Below, piece by piece: positions 56,734 to 64,000 of a stretch of DNA of 64,000 nt. The stretch spans positions 38,585-102,584 of the forward strand of contig FNZT01000004.1 of NCBI GenBank assembly GCA_900109435.1, given 5' to 3'. A model generated the notes under the pieces. That model ran no database searches. It saw nothing but the letters and a program-made list of their open reading frames with translations, and had not been told where the DNA came from. A program made the translations under genes and the position numbers. Every line of letters begins with the position of its first letter. Position 1 is the first letter of the stretch. The stretch is from Ruminococcus sp. YRD2003 (GTDB taxonomy: Bacteria; Bacillota; Clostridia; Oscillospirales; Ruminococcaceae).

Positions 56734-58092
56734 ATGCCATCATTCCTTTCAGGCGCTAATATTACAGGTTTATGCAAGGAGCTTAAAGATAATTCCGCTA
56801 TAGAGCCTAACCTCTATGAAAAATATCACGTCAAGCGCGGTCTGCGCAACAGCGACGGTACCGGCGTCGTTGCCGGCATCACCAATATATGCAACGTTCA
56901 CGGCTATATAATGAACGAGGGCGAGCGTGAGCCTATACCCGGTCAGCTCATCTACCGCGGCTACAATATCAACGACCTCGTCGCAAATGTTGAGGCGGAG
57001 GACCGCTTCGGCTACGAGGAGACTACTTTCCTCCTCCTCTTCGGTCATCTGCCGAATCCCAAGGAGCTCCAGAATTTCTGCACCTACCTCTCGCTCAAGA
57101 GAGACCTGCCTACGGGCTTCGTTGAGGATATGATACTCAAGGCTCCGTCCAAGAATATCATGAACAAGCTCGCGCGCTCGGTGCTCGCACTGTATTCCTA
57201 CGACGATGAGTGCGAGAACAAGGGCATCGAGAGCGAGATGAGGACTGCTATCAGCCTCATATCAAAGCTCCCTGTCATCATGGCGAACGCCTATCAGGTA
57301 AAGCGCCGTGTCTTCGACAACGCAAGCATGATAATGCACCCCATAAACTATGAGGAGAATACCGCTCAGTGTATCCTCTCGCTCCTGCGCCCCGACAGAC
57401 AGTATTCCAAGATCGAGGCTCAGATGCTCGATACCCTGCTCATGCTACAGGCTGAGCACGGCGGCGGCAACAACTCGACCTTCACCTGCCGCGTACTCAC
57501 CTCCTCGGGCACAGACCCCTATTCCGCGTACTCGTCGGCGATATGCTCGCTGAAGGGACCGCGTCACGGCGGTGCCAACATCAAGGTCATCAATATGCTC
57601 GACAACTTCAAAGCAAATATCAAGCACTGGGACAACGAGGGCGAGGTCGCGGACTATATGCGCCGCACCCTCCGCAAGGAGACAAACGACGGCTCGGGTC
57701 TCATCTACGGCATGGGACACGCCGTATATACCGTATCCGACCCGCGTGCCGTTATCCTCAAAAAGAAGGCTTTCGAGCTCGCCAAGGGCAAGGATATCGA
57801 GGCAGAGTTCAAGCTCCTCGAGACTATCGAGCGCCTCACTCCCGAGATATTCCTCGAGGTGAAGGGCTCGACCAAGACTATGTGCGCGAATGTGGATATG
57901 TACTCGGGACTCGTTTACCGTATGCTCGGCATTCCCGATGAGCTCTTCACGCCCCTCTTCGCTGTCGCGAGAATGGCGGGCTGGGCCGCTCACCGCATGG
58001 AGGAGATGCTCACGGGCAACAGGCTCATCCGCCCCGCTTACAAGGCTATCGCCAAGGAGCACGAGTACATAAAGCTCGAAGAGCGCGAATAA
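56734..58092 (+). CDS. gltA: Citrate synthase
   Basis: A 452-residue citrate synthase that condenses acetyl-CoA with oxaloacetate; in anaerobes of this kind it feeds 2-oxoglutarate/glutamate synthesis. Active-site motifs: 'MLQAEHGGGNNSTF', 'LKGPRHGGANIKV' and 'GMGHAVYTVSDPRA' with the catalytic His residues, and a downstream Asp region. N-terminal 'GVVAGITNICNVHGY...IPGQLIYRGYNINDL' is typical. The ATG at 56734 follows TTTAGGAGAG and lies downstream of the promoter. The next gene, a lipoprotein, starts one base after its stop. Confidence 0.95.
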   Translation: MPSFLSGANITGLCKELKDNSAIEPNLYEKYHVKRGLRNSDGTGVVAGITNICNVHGYIMNEGEREPIPGQLIYRGYNINDLVANVEAEDRFGYEETTFLLLFGHLPNPKELQNFCTYLSLKRDLPTGFVEDMILKAPSKNIMNKLARSVLALYSYDDECENKGIESEMRTAISLISKLPVIMANAYQVKRRVFDNASMIMHPINYEENTAQCILSLLRPDRQYSKIEAQMLDTLLMLQAEHGGGNNSTFTCRVLTSSGTDPYSAYSSAICSLKGPRHGGANIKVINMLDNFKANIKHWDNEGEVADYMRRTLRKETNDGSGLIYGMGHAVYTVSDPRAVILKKKAFELAKGKDIEAEFKLLETIERLTPEIFLEVKGSTKTMCANVDMYSGLVYRMLGIPDELFTPLFAVARMAGWAAHRMEEMLTGNRLIRPAYKAIAKEHEYIKLEERE

Positions 58093-58093
58093 A

Positions 58094-59425
58094 GTGAAGC
58101 TCTCACGTATCATTCCGCGGACTGCGGCCGTTTCGGCGGCGGCAGTGCTGCTTACGGGCTGTACCTTCGGCACGAGCATCGACAACCTGCTCGCTCCGCC
58201 CAAGCAGAGCATCGAGCAGGAACAGATATACAGCGCCCTCACCGAGGCTGTGGGCTCGGGGATAAGGCTGAAATACCCCCGCTCGGGCAAGTACCTCTCG
58301 GCGTTCATTATCGAGGACATCGACAGCGACGGCACTAACGAGGCGGTCGTGTTCTACGAGAGGAACGGTCTCGGCGTGGACGAGCGGACGCTCCGCATAA
58401 ATGTCCTCGACCAGGACGGCGGCAGATGGCGGTCGGTCTGCGATACCGCGGCGGCGGGCTCGGAGATAGAAAAAGTCATGATATCCCGCCTCGGAAGCAA
58501 CGAGCGCGTGAACCTCGTCATCGGAAGCAGCCTCATCAACCGCTCCGAGAAAAATGTCACCATTTACAATTACGACAGCGAGACCGAAAGCATCGTGCCG
58601 ACCTTCTCGGAGTCGTACTCTTTCATTGATATCACTGACCTCGACGGCGACGGCACCAACGACTTTTTGCTGCTGTCGGGCTCCGTCAACAGCTCCAAGG
58701 CGGCTGCGGAGGTCTATAAGCTCGACGATGCGGGCAAGTATCACCAGTACCTCTGCGAGCTCAGCAGCTCGTTCACCGAGTTCGACAGCCTCAGCTACGG
58801 CAGGCTGCCCGACGGAAGAACGGGGCTCTATATCGACGCCGTTTCGGGCTCGGGCTCGATTCAGACCGACGTCATCAGCATGGACGAGAACGGGCTGAAA
58901 AAGGTGTTCGGAGCCTCCGAGATATCGTATTCGACTGTCCGCCCTTCCGGGTGCAGTTCGTATGACATCGACGGCGACGGCGAGCTCGAGATACCCGTAC
59001 AGTTCATCGCCGCGGGCTATGAGGATGTATCCGAGGGAGACCAGATAAAGCTCACCGACTGGATGAGCATAAACGCTCACGGCAGCCTCGAACGCAAGTA
59101 TACGTCATATTACAGCATCGGTGAGGGATACGTTTTCGTGTTCCCGTATAAGTGGCGCGACAGGGTGACTGCCAAGCGCGATGCGATCAACGATGAGATA
59201 GTCTTCTGCGCCTATGAGAACGGTGCCGCGGGAAGGGAGCTTCTGCGCCTCTATTATGCCGGCGACCCCGTTTCACGCGAGGACAGACTGTCCGCGGGGT
59301 ATATGCTCCTGCATACCAAGGGAGACCCTGCTTATCTCGCACTTATACCGCAGTCGGGCGACGACAGCGACGGGCTGTCCCTCACCGCGGGAGATGTGGC
59401 GATAGGATTCAGATATATGGAATGA
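58094..59425 (+). CDS. Lipoprotein with FG-GAP/VCBS-like repeats
   Basis: A 443-residue lipoprotein (lipobox 'LLTGC', Cys near residue 23). Repeated short motifs of the form D-x-D-x-D/N-G ('IEDIDSDGTNEAVVF', 'ITDLDGDGTNDFLLL', 'SYDIDGDGELEIPVQF') point to a beta-propeller or VCBS-like calcium-binding fold. The start is GTG, one base after the citrate synthase stop, implying translational coupling, which is unusual for a surface protein with a metabolic enzyme. The role is unknown. Confidence 0.75.
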   Translation: MKLSRIIPRTAAVSAAAVLLTGCTFGTSIDNLLAPPKQSIEQEQIYSALTEAVGSGIRLKYPRSGKYLSAFIIEDIDSDGTNEAVVFYERNGLGVDERTLRINVLDQDGGRWRSVCDTAAAGSEIEKVMISRLGSNERVNLVIGSSLINRSEKNVTIYNYDSETESIVPTFSESYSFIDITDLDGDGTNDFLLLSGSVNSSKAAAEVYKLDDAGKYHQYLCELSSSFTEFDSLSYGRLPDGRTGLYIDAVSGSGSIQTDVISMDENGLKKVFGASEISYSTVRPSGCSSYDIDGDGELEIPVQFIAAGYEDVSEGDQIKLTDWMSINAHGSLERKYTSYYSIGEGYVFVFPYKWRDRVTAKRDAINDEIVFCAYENGAAGRELLRLYYAGDPVSREDRLSAGYMLLHTKGDPAYLALIPQSGDDSDGLSLTAGDVAIGFRYME

Positions 59426-59454
59426 CCATGCACTTGCACGAAGGAGGATAGTTT

Positions 59455-60135
59455 ATGGATAAACGACCCGTTGAAACAGATGTTCCTGCTAAAAAGAAAA
59501 CATTTCTATTCATCGAAATAGCCATTATCCTTGTGCTGACTGCCGCTTTTGCAGTTCTGTTCATATTCACAGGCTTCGGTTTTTTACGATTGGGAGGTCT
59601 GATATTGACGCTCGGATTTCTCATTCTTTTTGCCGTGGTCGCAGACAAAAAAACAAGTATCGTACTGGGTACGATCGTAACGGCTGCTGCAATATGCTGC
59701 CTGGCATTTATGAGCCTTATACCGTGCGGAATAACATCTCATTCCCCGTGGAGATATAAGTATCAGAAGGCATACATCAATATTTACCGCAACGCCACAG
59801 AGTGCTTTCCCGATTCTCTCCCCGAAGAGCTGAACGATTATCATTTCTCCCACACGCCGTCGATGCTCCAGGGTGCAGGCGATACAACTCTCCTCTTCAC
59901 CGCATCGCCCGACGTCATCAAGGCTTACGAGGAGAAATATGCTCCGAAGGCGATCAGTTCTGAGCCTCTGTCCGACGGCGAAAAGTATTACCTCATTCCG
60001 AACGGCGATTTCTGGGACGATACGGAAGCTACAGTCTACCTTCTGAGCAATACAGGAAACTTTAACCATCCGCATAACAGCAGGATGATAATCAGCAAAG
60101 ACCACACTAAAATAGGATTCTACGCAATTGTCTGA
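59455..60135 (+). CDS. Membrane protein, function unknown
   Basis: A 226-residue protein with three closely spaced membrane helices (about 18-38, 42-60, 66-88) and an extracytoplasmic C-terminal domain of about 130 residues ('YINIYRNATECFPDSLPEELNDYHFSHTPSMLQGAGDTTLLFTAS', 'YLIPNGDFWDDTEATVYLLSN'). AAGGAGG precedes the ATG. It lies 15 bp before the response regulator and may be cotranscribed with the two-component genes. The AT content is slightly above its neighbours'. Confidence 0.68.
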   Translation: MDKRPVETDVPAKKKTFLFIEIAIILVLTAAFAVLFIFTGFGFLRLGGLILTLGFLILFAVVADKKTSIVLGTIVTAAAICCLAFMSLIPCGITSHSPWRYKYQKAYINIYRNATECFPDSLPEELNDYHFSHTPSMLQGAGDTTLLFTASPDVIKAYEEKYAPKAISSEPLSDGEKYYLIPNGDFWDDTEATVYLLSNTGNFNHPHNSRMIISKDHTKIGFYAIV

Positions 60136-60150
60136 TAGGAAGTGATACTT

Positions 60151-60852
60151 ATGAAAAGAATACTCATCTGTGAGGACGAGGATACCATACGCGAATTCGT
60201 CGTCATCAACCTCAAGCGCGCAGGCTATGACGTCGTTGACGTGAACTGCGGCGAGGCGGCTCTCAAGACATTTGAGGCTGAGCACGGCAACTTCGATATC
60301 GTCCTCCTCGACATCATGATGCCCGGCATCGACGGCTTTACCGTGTGCAAGAAGATACGCGAGAAGAGCTCGACTATCGGCATAATCATGCTCACCGCGA
60401 GAACTCAGGAAATGGATAAGGTCAGCGGTCTTATGATAGGCGCCGACGACTATATCACCAAGCCGTTCTCGCCTTCGGAGCTCACCGCGCGCGTGGACGC
60501 CATATACCGCCGCGTCTGCATGAGCTTCATCAAGAACGAGAAGCAGTCTGTCATTGAGAGCGGGCCGTTCGTGCTCAACCTCAAGAGCCGTACCGTGACT
60601 AAAAACGGCGCACCCATCGAGCTGACACAGGTGGAGTATCAGATACTTGAATACTTCATGAACAACAAGAATACCGCTCTCGACCGTACAAGCATCCTCA
60701 GCCACATCTGGGGCGACAGCTACTACGGCGACGATAAGATAGTTGACGTCAATATAAGACGTATCCGCATGAAGATAGAAGAGGAGCCCTCAAGCCCGAA
60801 GTATATCATCACTATCTGGGGATACGGTTATAAATGGAATGACGCGCAGTAA
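60151..60852 (+). CDS. OmpR/PhoB family response regulator
   Basis: A 233-residue regulator: a receiver domain (residues 1-120) with acidic pocket 'CEDED', phosphoacceptor Asp in 'DIVLLDIMMPGIDGF' and Lys in 'DDYITKPFSP', and a winged-helix DNA-binding domain ('LTQVEYQILEYFMNNKNTALDRTSIL', 'VDVNIRRIRMKIEEEPSSPKYIITIWGYGYKW'). The ATG at 60151 follows AGGAAGTG. Its stop overlaps the kinase start (TAATG), so the two are coupled. The regulon cannot be inferred. Confidence 0.93.
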   Translation: MKRILICEDEDTIREFVVINLKRAGYDVVDVNCGEAALKTFEAEHGNFDIVLLDIMMPGIDGFTVCKKIREKSSTIGIIMLTARTQEMDKVSGLMIGADDYITKPFSPSELTARVDAIYRRVCMSFIKNEKQSVIESGPFVLNLKSRTVTKNGAPIELTQVEYQILEYFMNNKNTALDRTSILSHIWGDSYYGDDKIVDVNIRRIRMKIEEEPSSPKYIITIWGYGYKWNDAQ

Positions 60853-62261
60853 TGGCTAAGAAAAGTATCACCAAGCGCTGGATATTCAATAACCTCGGCG
60901 TTATCGTGCTCGCTCTCGTCGTTATCGAGCTCGTCGTTATCTACGCGATACAGAGCTATTTCTATAACTCCGCAAAGCAGTACCTCGTATCGAAGCTCAA
61001 TGCCGTTACAAGCGTGCTGAGCATTCACTCGCAGGACAGCTCCGCTAACTTCTCCGCGGAGATGAGAAATATGCTCGAGACTTTCAACGAAAAGGACAAG
61101 ATAGAGCTCATGGCGGTCAACGCCAAGGGCAGAGTCGTGCTTACGTCTTCGGGTTTCTCGCCCGACGCCGACGCCGTCATGCCCGACTACGAGGAGGCTA
61201 TGGAAAACGGCGAGGGCAGCTATACGGGCAGACTCGCAGGAGGCGAGAAGATACTCGCGGTATCTGCACCGATATCTTCCTTTAACAGCGAATACAGCGC
61301 TGTTCGTATGGTCACTTCGCTGACCGAGATAGACAATACCATCCGAGGGTATATCCTGCTCGTGACGGTCGTCTGCACCGTCATTATCCTCATTATCGTC
61401 ATAACGGGTCTGTACTTCGCGGGCTCTATCGTCAAGCCGATACGACAGATAAGCGGTATCACCAGCAAGTTCGCTATGGGCGATTTCTCCGTGCGTATCG
61501 CAAACAACAGCGATGACGAGATAGGTGAGCTGTGTACTTCGATAAACCATATGGCTGACGAGCTGTCGTCCGCAGAGGCGATGAAGAATGAGTTCATTTC
61601 CTCGGTCTCACATGAGCTGCGAACGCCCCTCACCGCTATCAAGGGCTGGGCTGAGACCCTCATGGTCGACGGCGGCGAGAACCCCGATACCATGAAAAAG
61701 GGCGTCGGCGTCATAGTCACCGAGACCGAGAGGCTTTCGCAAATGGTAGAAGAGCTGCTCGACTTCTCGCGTATGCAGAACGGGCACTTTACTCTGAGAA
61801 ATGCCAATATGGACATTCTCGCCGAGCTCGGGGACGCTGTCCTCATCTACAGCGATAAGGCAAGACGCGAACAGATTGAGATAATCTACGACGAGCCCGA
61901 AATGCTGCCATTCGTATACGGAGACAAGAACCGCATACGCCAGGTGTTCATCAATATCATCGACAACGCTGTGAAGTATTCCTCCCCTGGGGATACGGTC
62001 ACAATAAGCGCCTGCGAGAAGGACGGCAGGGTCATCGTTTCCGTTGCCGATACGGGATGCGGTATCAAGGAGTCGGACCTCGCTAAAGTCAAGACTAAAT
62101 TCTATAAGGCTAACCACACGCGGCGCGGCTCGGGTATCGGGCTCGCGGTCGCGGACGAGATAATCGCCATGCACGGCGGTACTATGGATATCGCCAGCGA
62201 GGGCGAGGGAAAGGGTACTACCGTAACTATCTCCCTCCCTGCAAAGGCAGGCAATAACTGA
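60852..62261 (+). CDS. Membrane sensor histidine kinase
   Basis: A 469-residue kinase: TM1 at about 15-38, an extracytoplasmic sensor of about 125 residues, TM2 at about 160-182, HAMP ('SIVKPIRQISGITSKFAMGDFSVRI'), the phospho-His motif 'ISSVSHELRTPLTAIKGW', and ATPase boxes N ('RQVFINIIDNAVKYS'), G1 ('VADTGCGIKESDL') and G2 ('RGSGIGLAVADEII'). It pairs with the response regulator upstream (TAATG overlap). The order and type resemble PhoR/VicK-like kinases. The sensed signal is unknown. Confidence 0.93.
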   Translation: MAKKSITKRWIFNNLGVIVLALVVIELVVIYAIQSYFYNSAKQYLVSKLNAVTSVLSIHSQDSSANFSAEMRNMLETFNEKDKIELMAVNAKGRVVLTSSGFSPDADAVMPDYEEAMENGEGSYTGRLAGGEKILAVSAPISSFNSEYSAVRMVTSLTEIDNTIRGYILLVTVVCTVIILIIVITGLYFAGSIVKPIRQISGITSKFAMGDFSVRIANNSDDEIGELCTSINHMADELSSAEAMKNEFISSVSHELRTPLTAIKGWAETLMVDGGENPDTMKKGVGVIVTETERLSQMVEELLDFSRMQNGHFTLRNANMDILAELGDAVLIYSDKARREQIEIIYDEPEMLPFVYGDKNRIRQVFINIIDNAVKYSSPGDTVTISACEKDGRVIVSVADTGCGIKESDLAKVKTKFYKANHTRRGSGIGLAVADEIIAMHGGTMDIASEGEGKGTTVTISLPAKAGNN

Positions 62262-62294
62262 TAACAGGAGTGCGGGGCTTCCCCGCTGTATACT

Positions 62295-63275
62295 ATGAGT
62301 AAAAGCAATTCACAGGAAAAATTCAAGTCCAAGATAGGCGGTCAGGCACTCGTCGAGGGCATTATGATGCTCGGTCCGAATAAGGGCGCTATGGCGTGCC
62401 GTCTGCCAGACGGAAGCATCGACCTCGAAACATGGGACGAGAACAACGGCAAGAACGCTCCGTGGTACAAGAAAGTGCCGCTCGTCAGAGGCTGCTTCAG
62501 CTTCGTAAGCTCGCTCATCAAGGGCTACAAGTACACCATGAAGTCCGCCGAGAAGCAGATGGTCGACGAGGAGGACGGGGAGAAGCCCGAGGGCGCTCCC
62601 TCCGCAGAGGGCGGGACAGCTCCCGCGGATAAGAAGGAGGAGAAGTCGGGCGGTATCACCGACGTCATTATGACGCTCGGAGGCATTTTGGGCGTGGTGC
62701 TCGCAGTTGTGCTGTTTGTGGCTATGCCAAAGTTCCTCGTGGGGCTTATCCCCGATATCGAGCAGCACCATATCTTGCAGTCGGTGCTCGAGGGCATCGT
62801 CAAGATAGCGATATTCATCGCCTATATGGTCATCATCGGGCTGATGAAGGACATTAAGCGTCAGTATATGTACCACGGCGCTGAGCACAAGACTATCGCC
62901 TGCCATGAGGCGGAGCTGCCGCTCACCGTCGAGAATATCCGCAAGCAGACCCGCTTCCACAAGAGGTGCGGTACGAGCTTCATATTCATTGTGCTGCTCG
63001 TCGGCATTTTCGTGATGTGCTTCGTGCCTAAGGGACTGCTGTGGTGGCAGAGAACGCTTATCAGCTTCGGTGCGCTGCCGTTCGTGGTCGGCATTTCGTA
63101 TGAGTTCATACGCCTTGCGGGTAATCACGACAACATCTTCACACGCATACTTTCCGCTCCAGGACTCGCTATGCAGCGCATTACCACGCGCGAGCCCGAC
63201 GACGATATGATAGAAATTGCTGTCGCGGCTATGACGCCGTGCATTCCCGAGGATAAATCGGAGGACAAATGGTAA
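62295..63275 (+). CDS. DUF1385 membrane protein (YqhQ-like)
   Basis: A 326-residue protein of the DUF1385 family: N-terminal 'IGGQALVEGIMMLGPNKGAMACRLPDG', 'VRGCFSFVSSLIKGYK', several membrane helices (about 128-150, 165-190, 240-262), and the conserved 'YMYHGAEHKTIACHEAE' and 'RFHKRCGTSFIF' motifs with His and Cys residues. The function is not established. The order DUF1385 gene-prmC (usually followed by prfA) is widely conserved in clostridia and is seen here; its end overlaps prmC by 7 bp. Confidence 0.9.
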   Translation: MSKSNSQEKFKSKIGGQALVEGIMMLGPNKGAMACRLPDGSIDLETWDENNGKNAPWYKKVPLVRGCFSFVSSLIKGYKYTMKSAEKQMVDEEDGEKPEGAPSAEGGTAPADKKEEKSGGITDVIMTLGGILGVVLAVVLFVAMPKFLVGLIPDIEQHHILQSVLEGIVKIAIFIAYMVIIGLMKDIKRQYMYHGAEHKTIACHEAELPLTVENIRKQTRFHKRCGTSFIFIVLLVGIFVMCFVPKGLLWWQRTLISFGALPFVVGISYEFIRLAGNHDNIFTRILSAPGLAMQRITTREPDDDMIEIAVAAMTPCIPEDKSEDKW

Positions 63276-64000
63276 GCAGAAGCGAGCTTTTCAGAGAGTG
63301 TCAGGCGGCGCTCGAGGCGGCGGGGAATCCCGACGCGCGGTTCGATATGATGTGTATCTTTCAGGACTGCCTCGGAGACAGGAATCCCCTGTTTTCGCCG
63401 CTTGAAGCTGTTCCGACAGACGCTGAGGCTCTCATTCGCGCTATGACTGAGAGACGTATCAGCGGCGAGCCGTTGCAGTATATACTCGGCGAATGGGAGT
63501 TCTACGGGTATCCGTTCAAGGTCGGTGCGGGGGTGCTCATACCGCGCCCCGATACCGAAACTCTCGTCGATAACGTCATACAGCTCTGCCGCGGGAACGG
63601 TCTGACTGCTCCGAAGATAGCAGACCTCTGTGCGGGAAGCGGCTGTATAGCGGTCACGCTCAAAAAGGAACTGCCGCTCGCGGAGGTGAGCGCGGTCGAG
63701 CTCTCGCAGGAAGCTCTGCCCTATCTGCGGCAGAATGTCAGGCTAAATGAGGCGGACGTCGGCATTGTCGCGGGAGATGTGCTCGCGGAGAGTACCGCCG
63801 CGGCTCTGAGCGGGCTCGATATCGTTGTAAGCAACCCGCCCTACCTCACCGCGCAGGAGATGAACGACCTGCAAGCCGAGGTCAGACGCGAGCCTGAAAT
63901 GGCTCTAGACGGAGGCGGAGACGGGCTCGGATTCTACCGCAGGCTGACTCCGCTGTGGAAAAGGTCACTGAAAAGCGGCGGATTCATCTGCTACGAATTC
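63269..64000 (+). CDS. prmC: Peptide chain release factor N5-glutamine methyltransferase (partial at window end)
   Basis: The first 244 codons are in the window; the frame is still open at base 64000. It shows the PrmC/HemK plan: an N-terminal helical domain ('RRISGEPLQYILGEWEFYGYPFKVG', 'VLIPRPDTETLVD') and a SAM-methyltransferase domain with 'IADLCAGSGCIAVTL' and the substrate-binding 'IVVSNPPYLT'. It methylates the GGQ glutamine of release factors. The ATG overlaps the end of the DUF1385 gene by 7 bp and follows GGAGGAC. A few residues of the C-terminus are missing. Confidence 0.93.
   Translation, partial: MVSRSELFRECQAALEAAGNPDARFDMMCIFQDCLGDRNPLFSPLEAVPTDAEALIRAMTERRISGEPLQYILGEWEFYGYPFKVGAGVLIPRPDTETLVDNVIQLCRGNGLTAPKIADLCAGSGCIAVTLKKELPLAEVSAVELSQEALPYLRQNVRLNEADVGIVAGDVLAESTAAALSGLDIVVSNPPYLTAQEMNDLQAEVRREPEMALDGGGDGLGFYRRLTPLWKRSLKSGGFICYEF

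Overview
The window looks like a chromosome segment from a cellulolytic Ruminococcus-type member of the Oscillospirales (low-G+C Gram-positive lineage, but moderately GC-rich DNA here). The reasons are a secreted GH5 cellulase / SGNH esterase ending in a type I dockerin with Thr-rich linkers, Firmicute gene neighbourhoods (yabP-yabQ-divIC-S1 protein, secG-rnr, rplM-rpsI, YqhQ-type protein-prmC), a threonine T-box and AAGGAGG-type ribosome binding sites. The genus is an inference; no rRNA gene is present.

Layout. 0.2-5 kb (minus): deoD, two duplicated Thr-rich lipoproteins, rnr and secG. 5.2-6.9 kb: the sporulation/division block. 7-17.3 kb: envelope genes, namely an LTA-synthase-like sulfatase, two CPBP membrane proteases, a polyprenyl-phosphate-type glycosyltransferase, a YkgJ-type protein, a YidC insertase fused to a TagF-like glycerophosphotransferase, and a VanY-like carboxypeptidase. 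17.7-22.7 kb: two zinc-ribbon proteins, mscL and pssA. 23.3-31 kb: glycan use (cellulase/esterase, GH13, glycogen phosphorylase). 31.4-41 kb: a signal-peptidase-like protein without a visible catalytic dyad, an ABC exporter with an S41 protease, and a lipoprotein PBP coupled to an O-antigen-ligase-like protein. 41-46 kb: Thr T-box, small gene, RAYT transposase, thrS, a DinB gene bounded by long inverted repeats, rplM and rpsI. 46.1-53.5 kb: an AT-rich integrated element at the 3' end of rpsI with a 16-bp att direct repeat, integrase, a possible relaxase remnant, uncharacterised cargo and a Fic protein lacking its catalytic His. 53.5-64 kb: XRE regulator, rnhA, SpoIID-like protein, citrate synthase, lipoprotein, two-component system, YqhQ-like protein and a partial prmC.

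The most unusual features are: (i) the YidC-TagF fusion; (ii) modular long palindromic elements that lie between convergent genes and whose outer arms are locus specific, as if they had entered the loops of terminator hairpins; (iii) a Thr T-box whose likely operon includes a RAYT transposase that itself carries a perfect 25-bp inverted palindrome pair in its coding sequence; (iv) the rpsI-integrated element with unknown cargo.

No rRNA, tRNA or CRISPR array was found. All assignments come from reading sequence and motifs; no database search was run.
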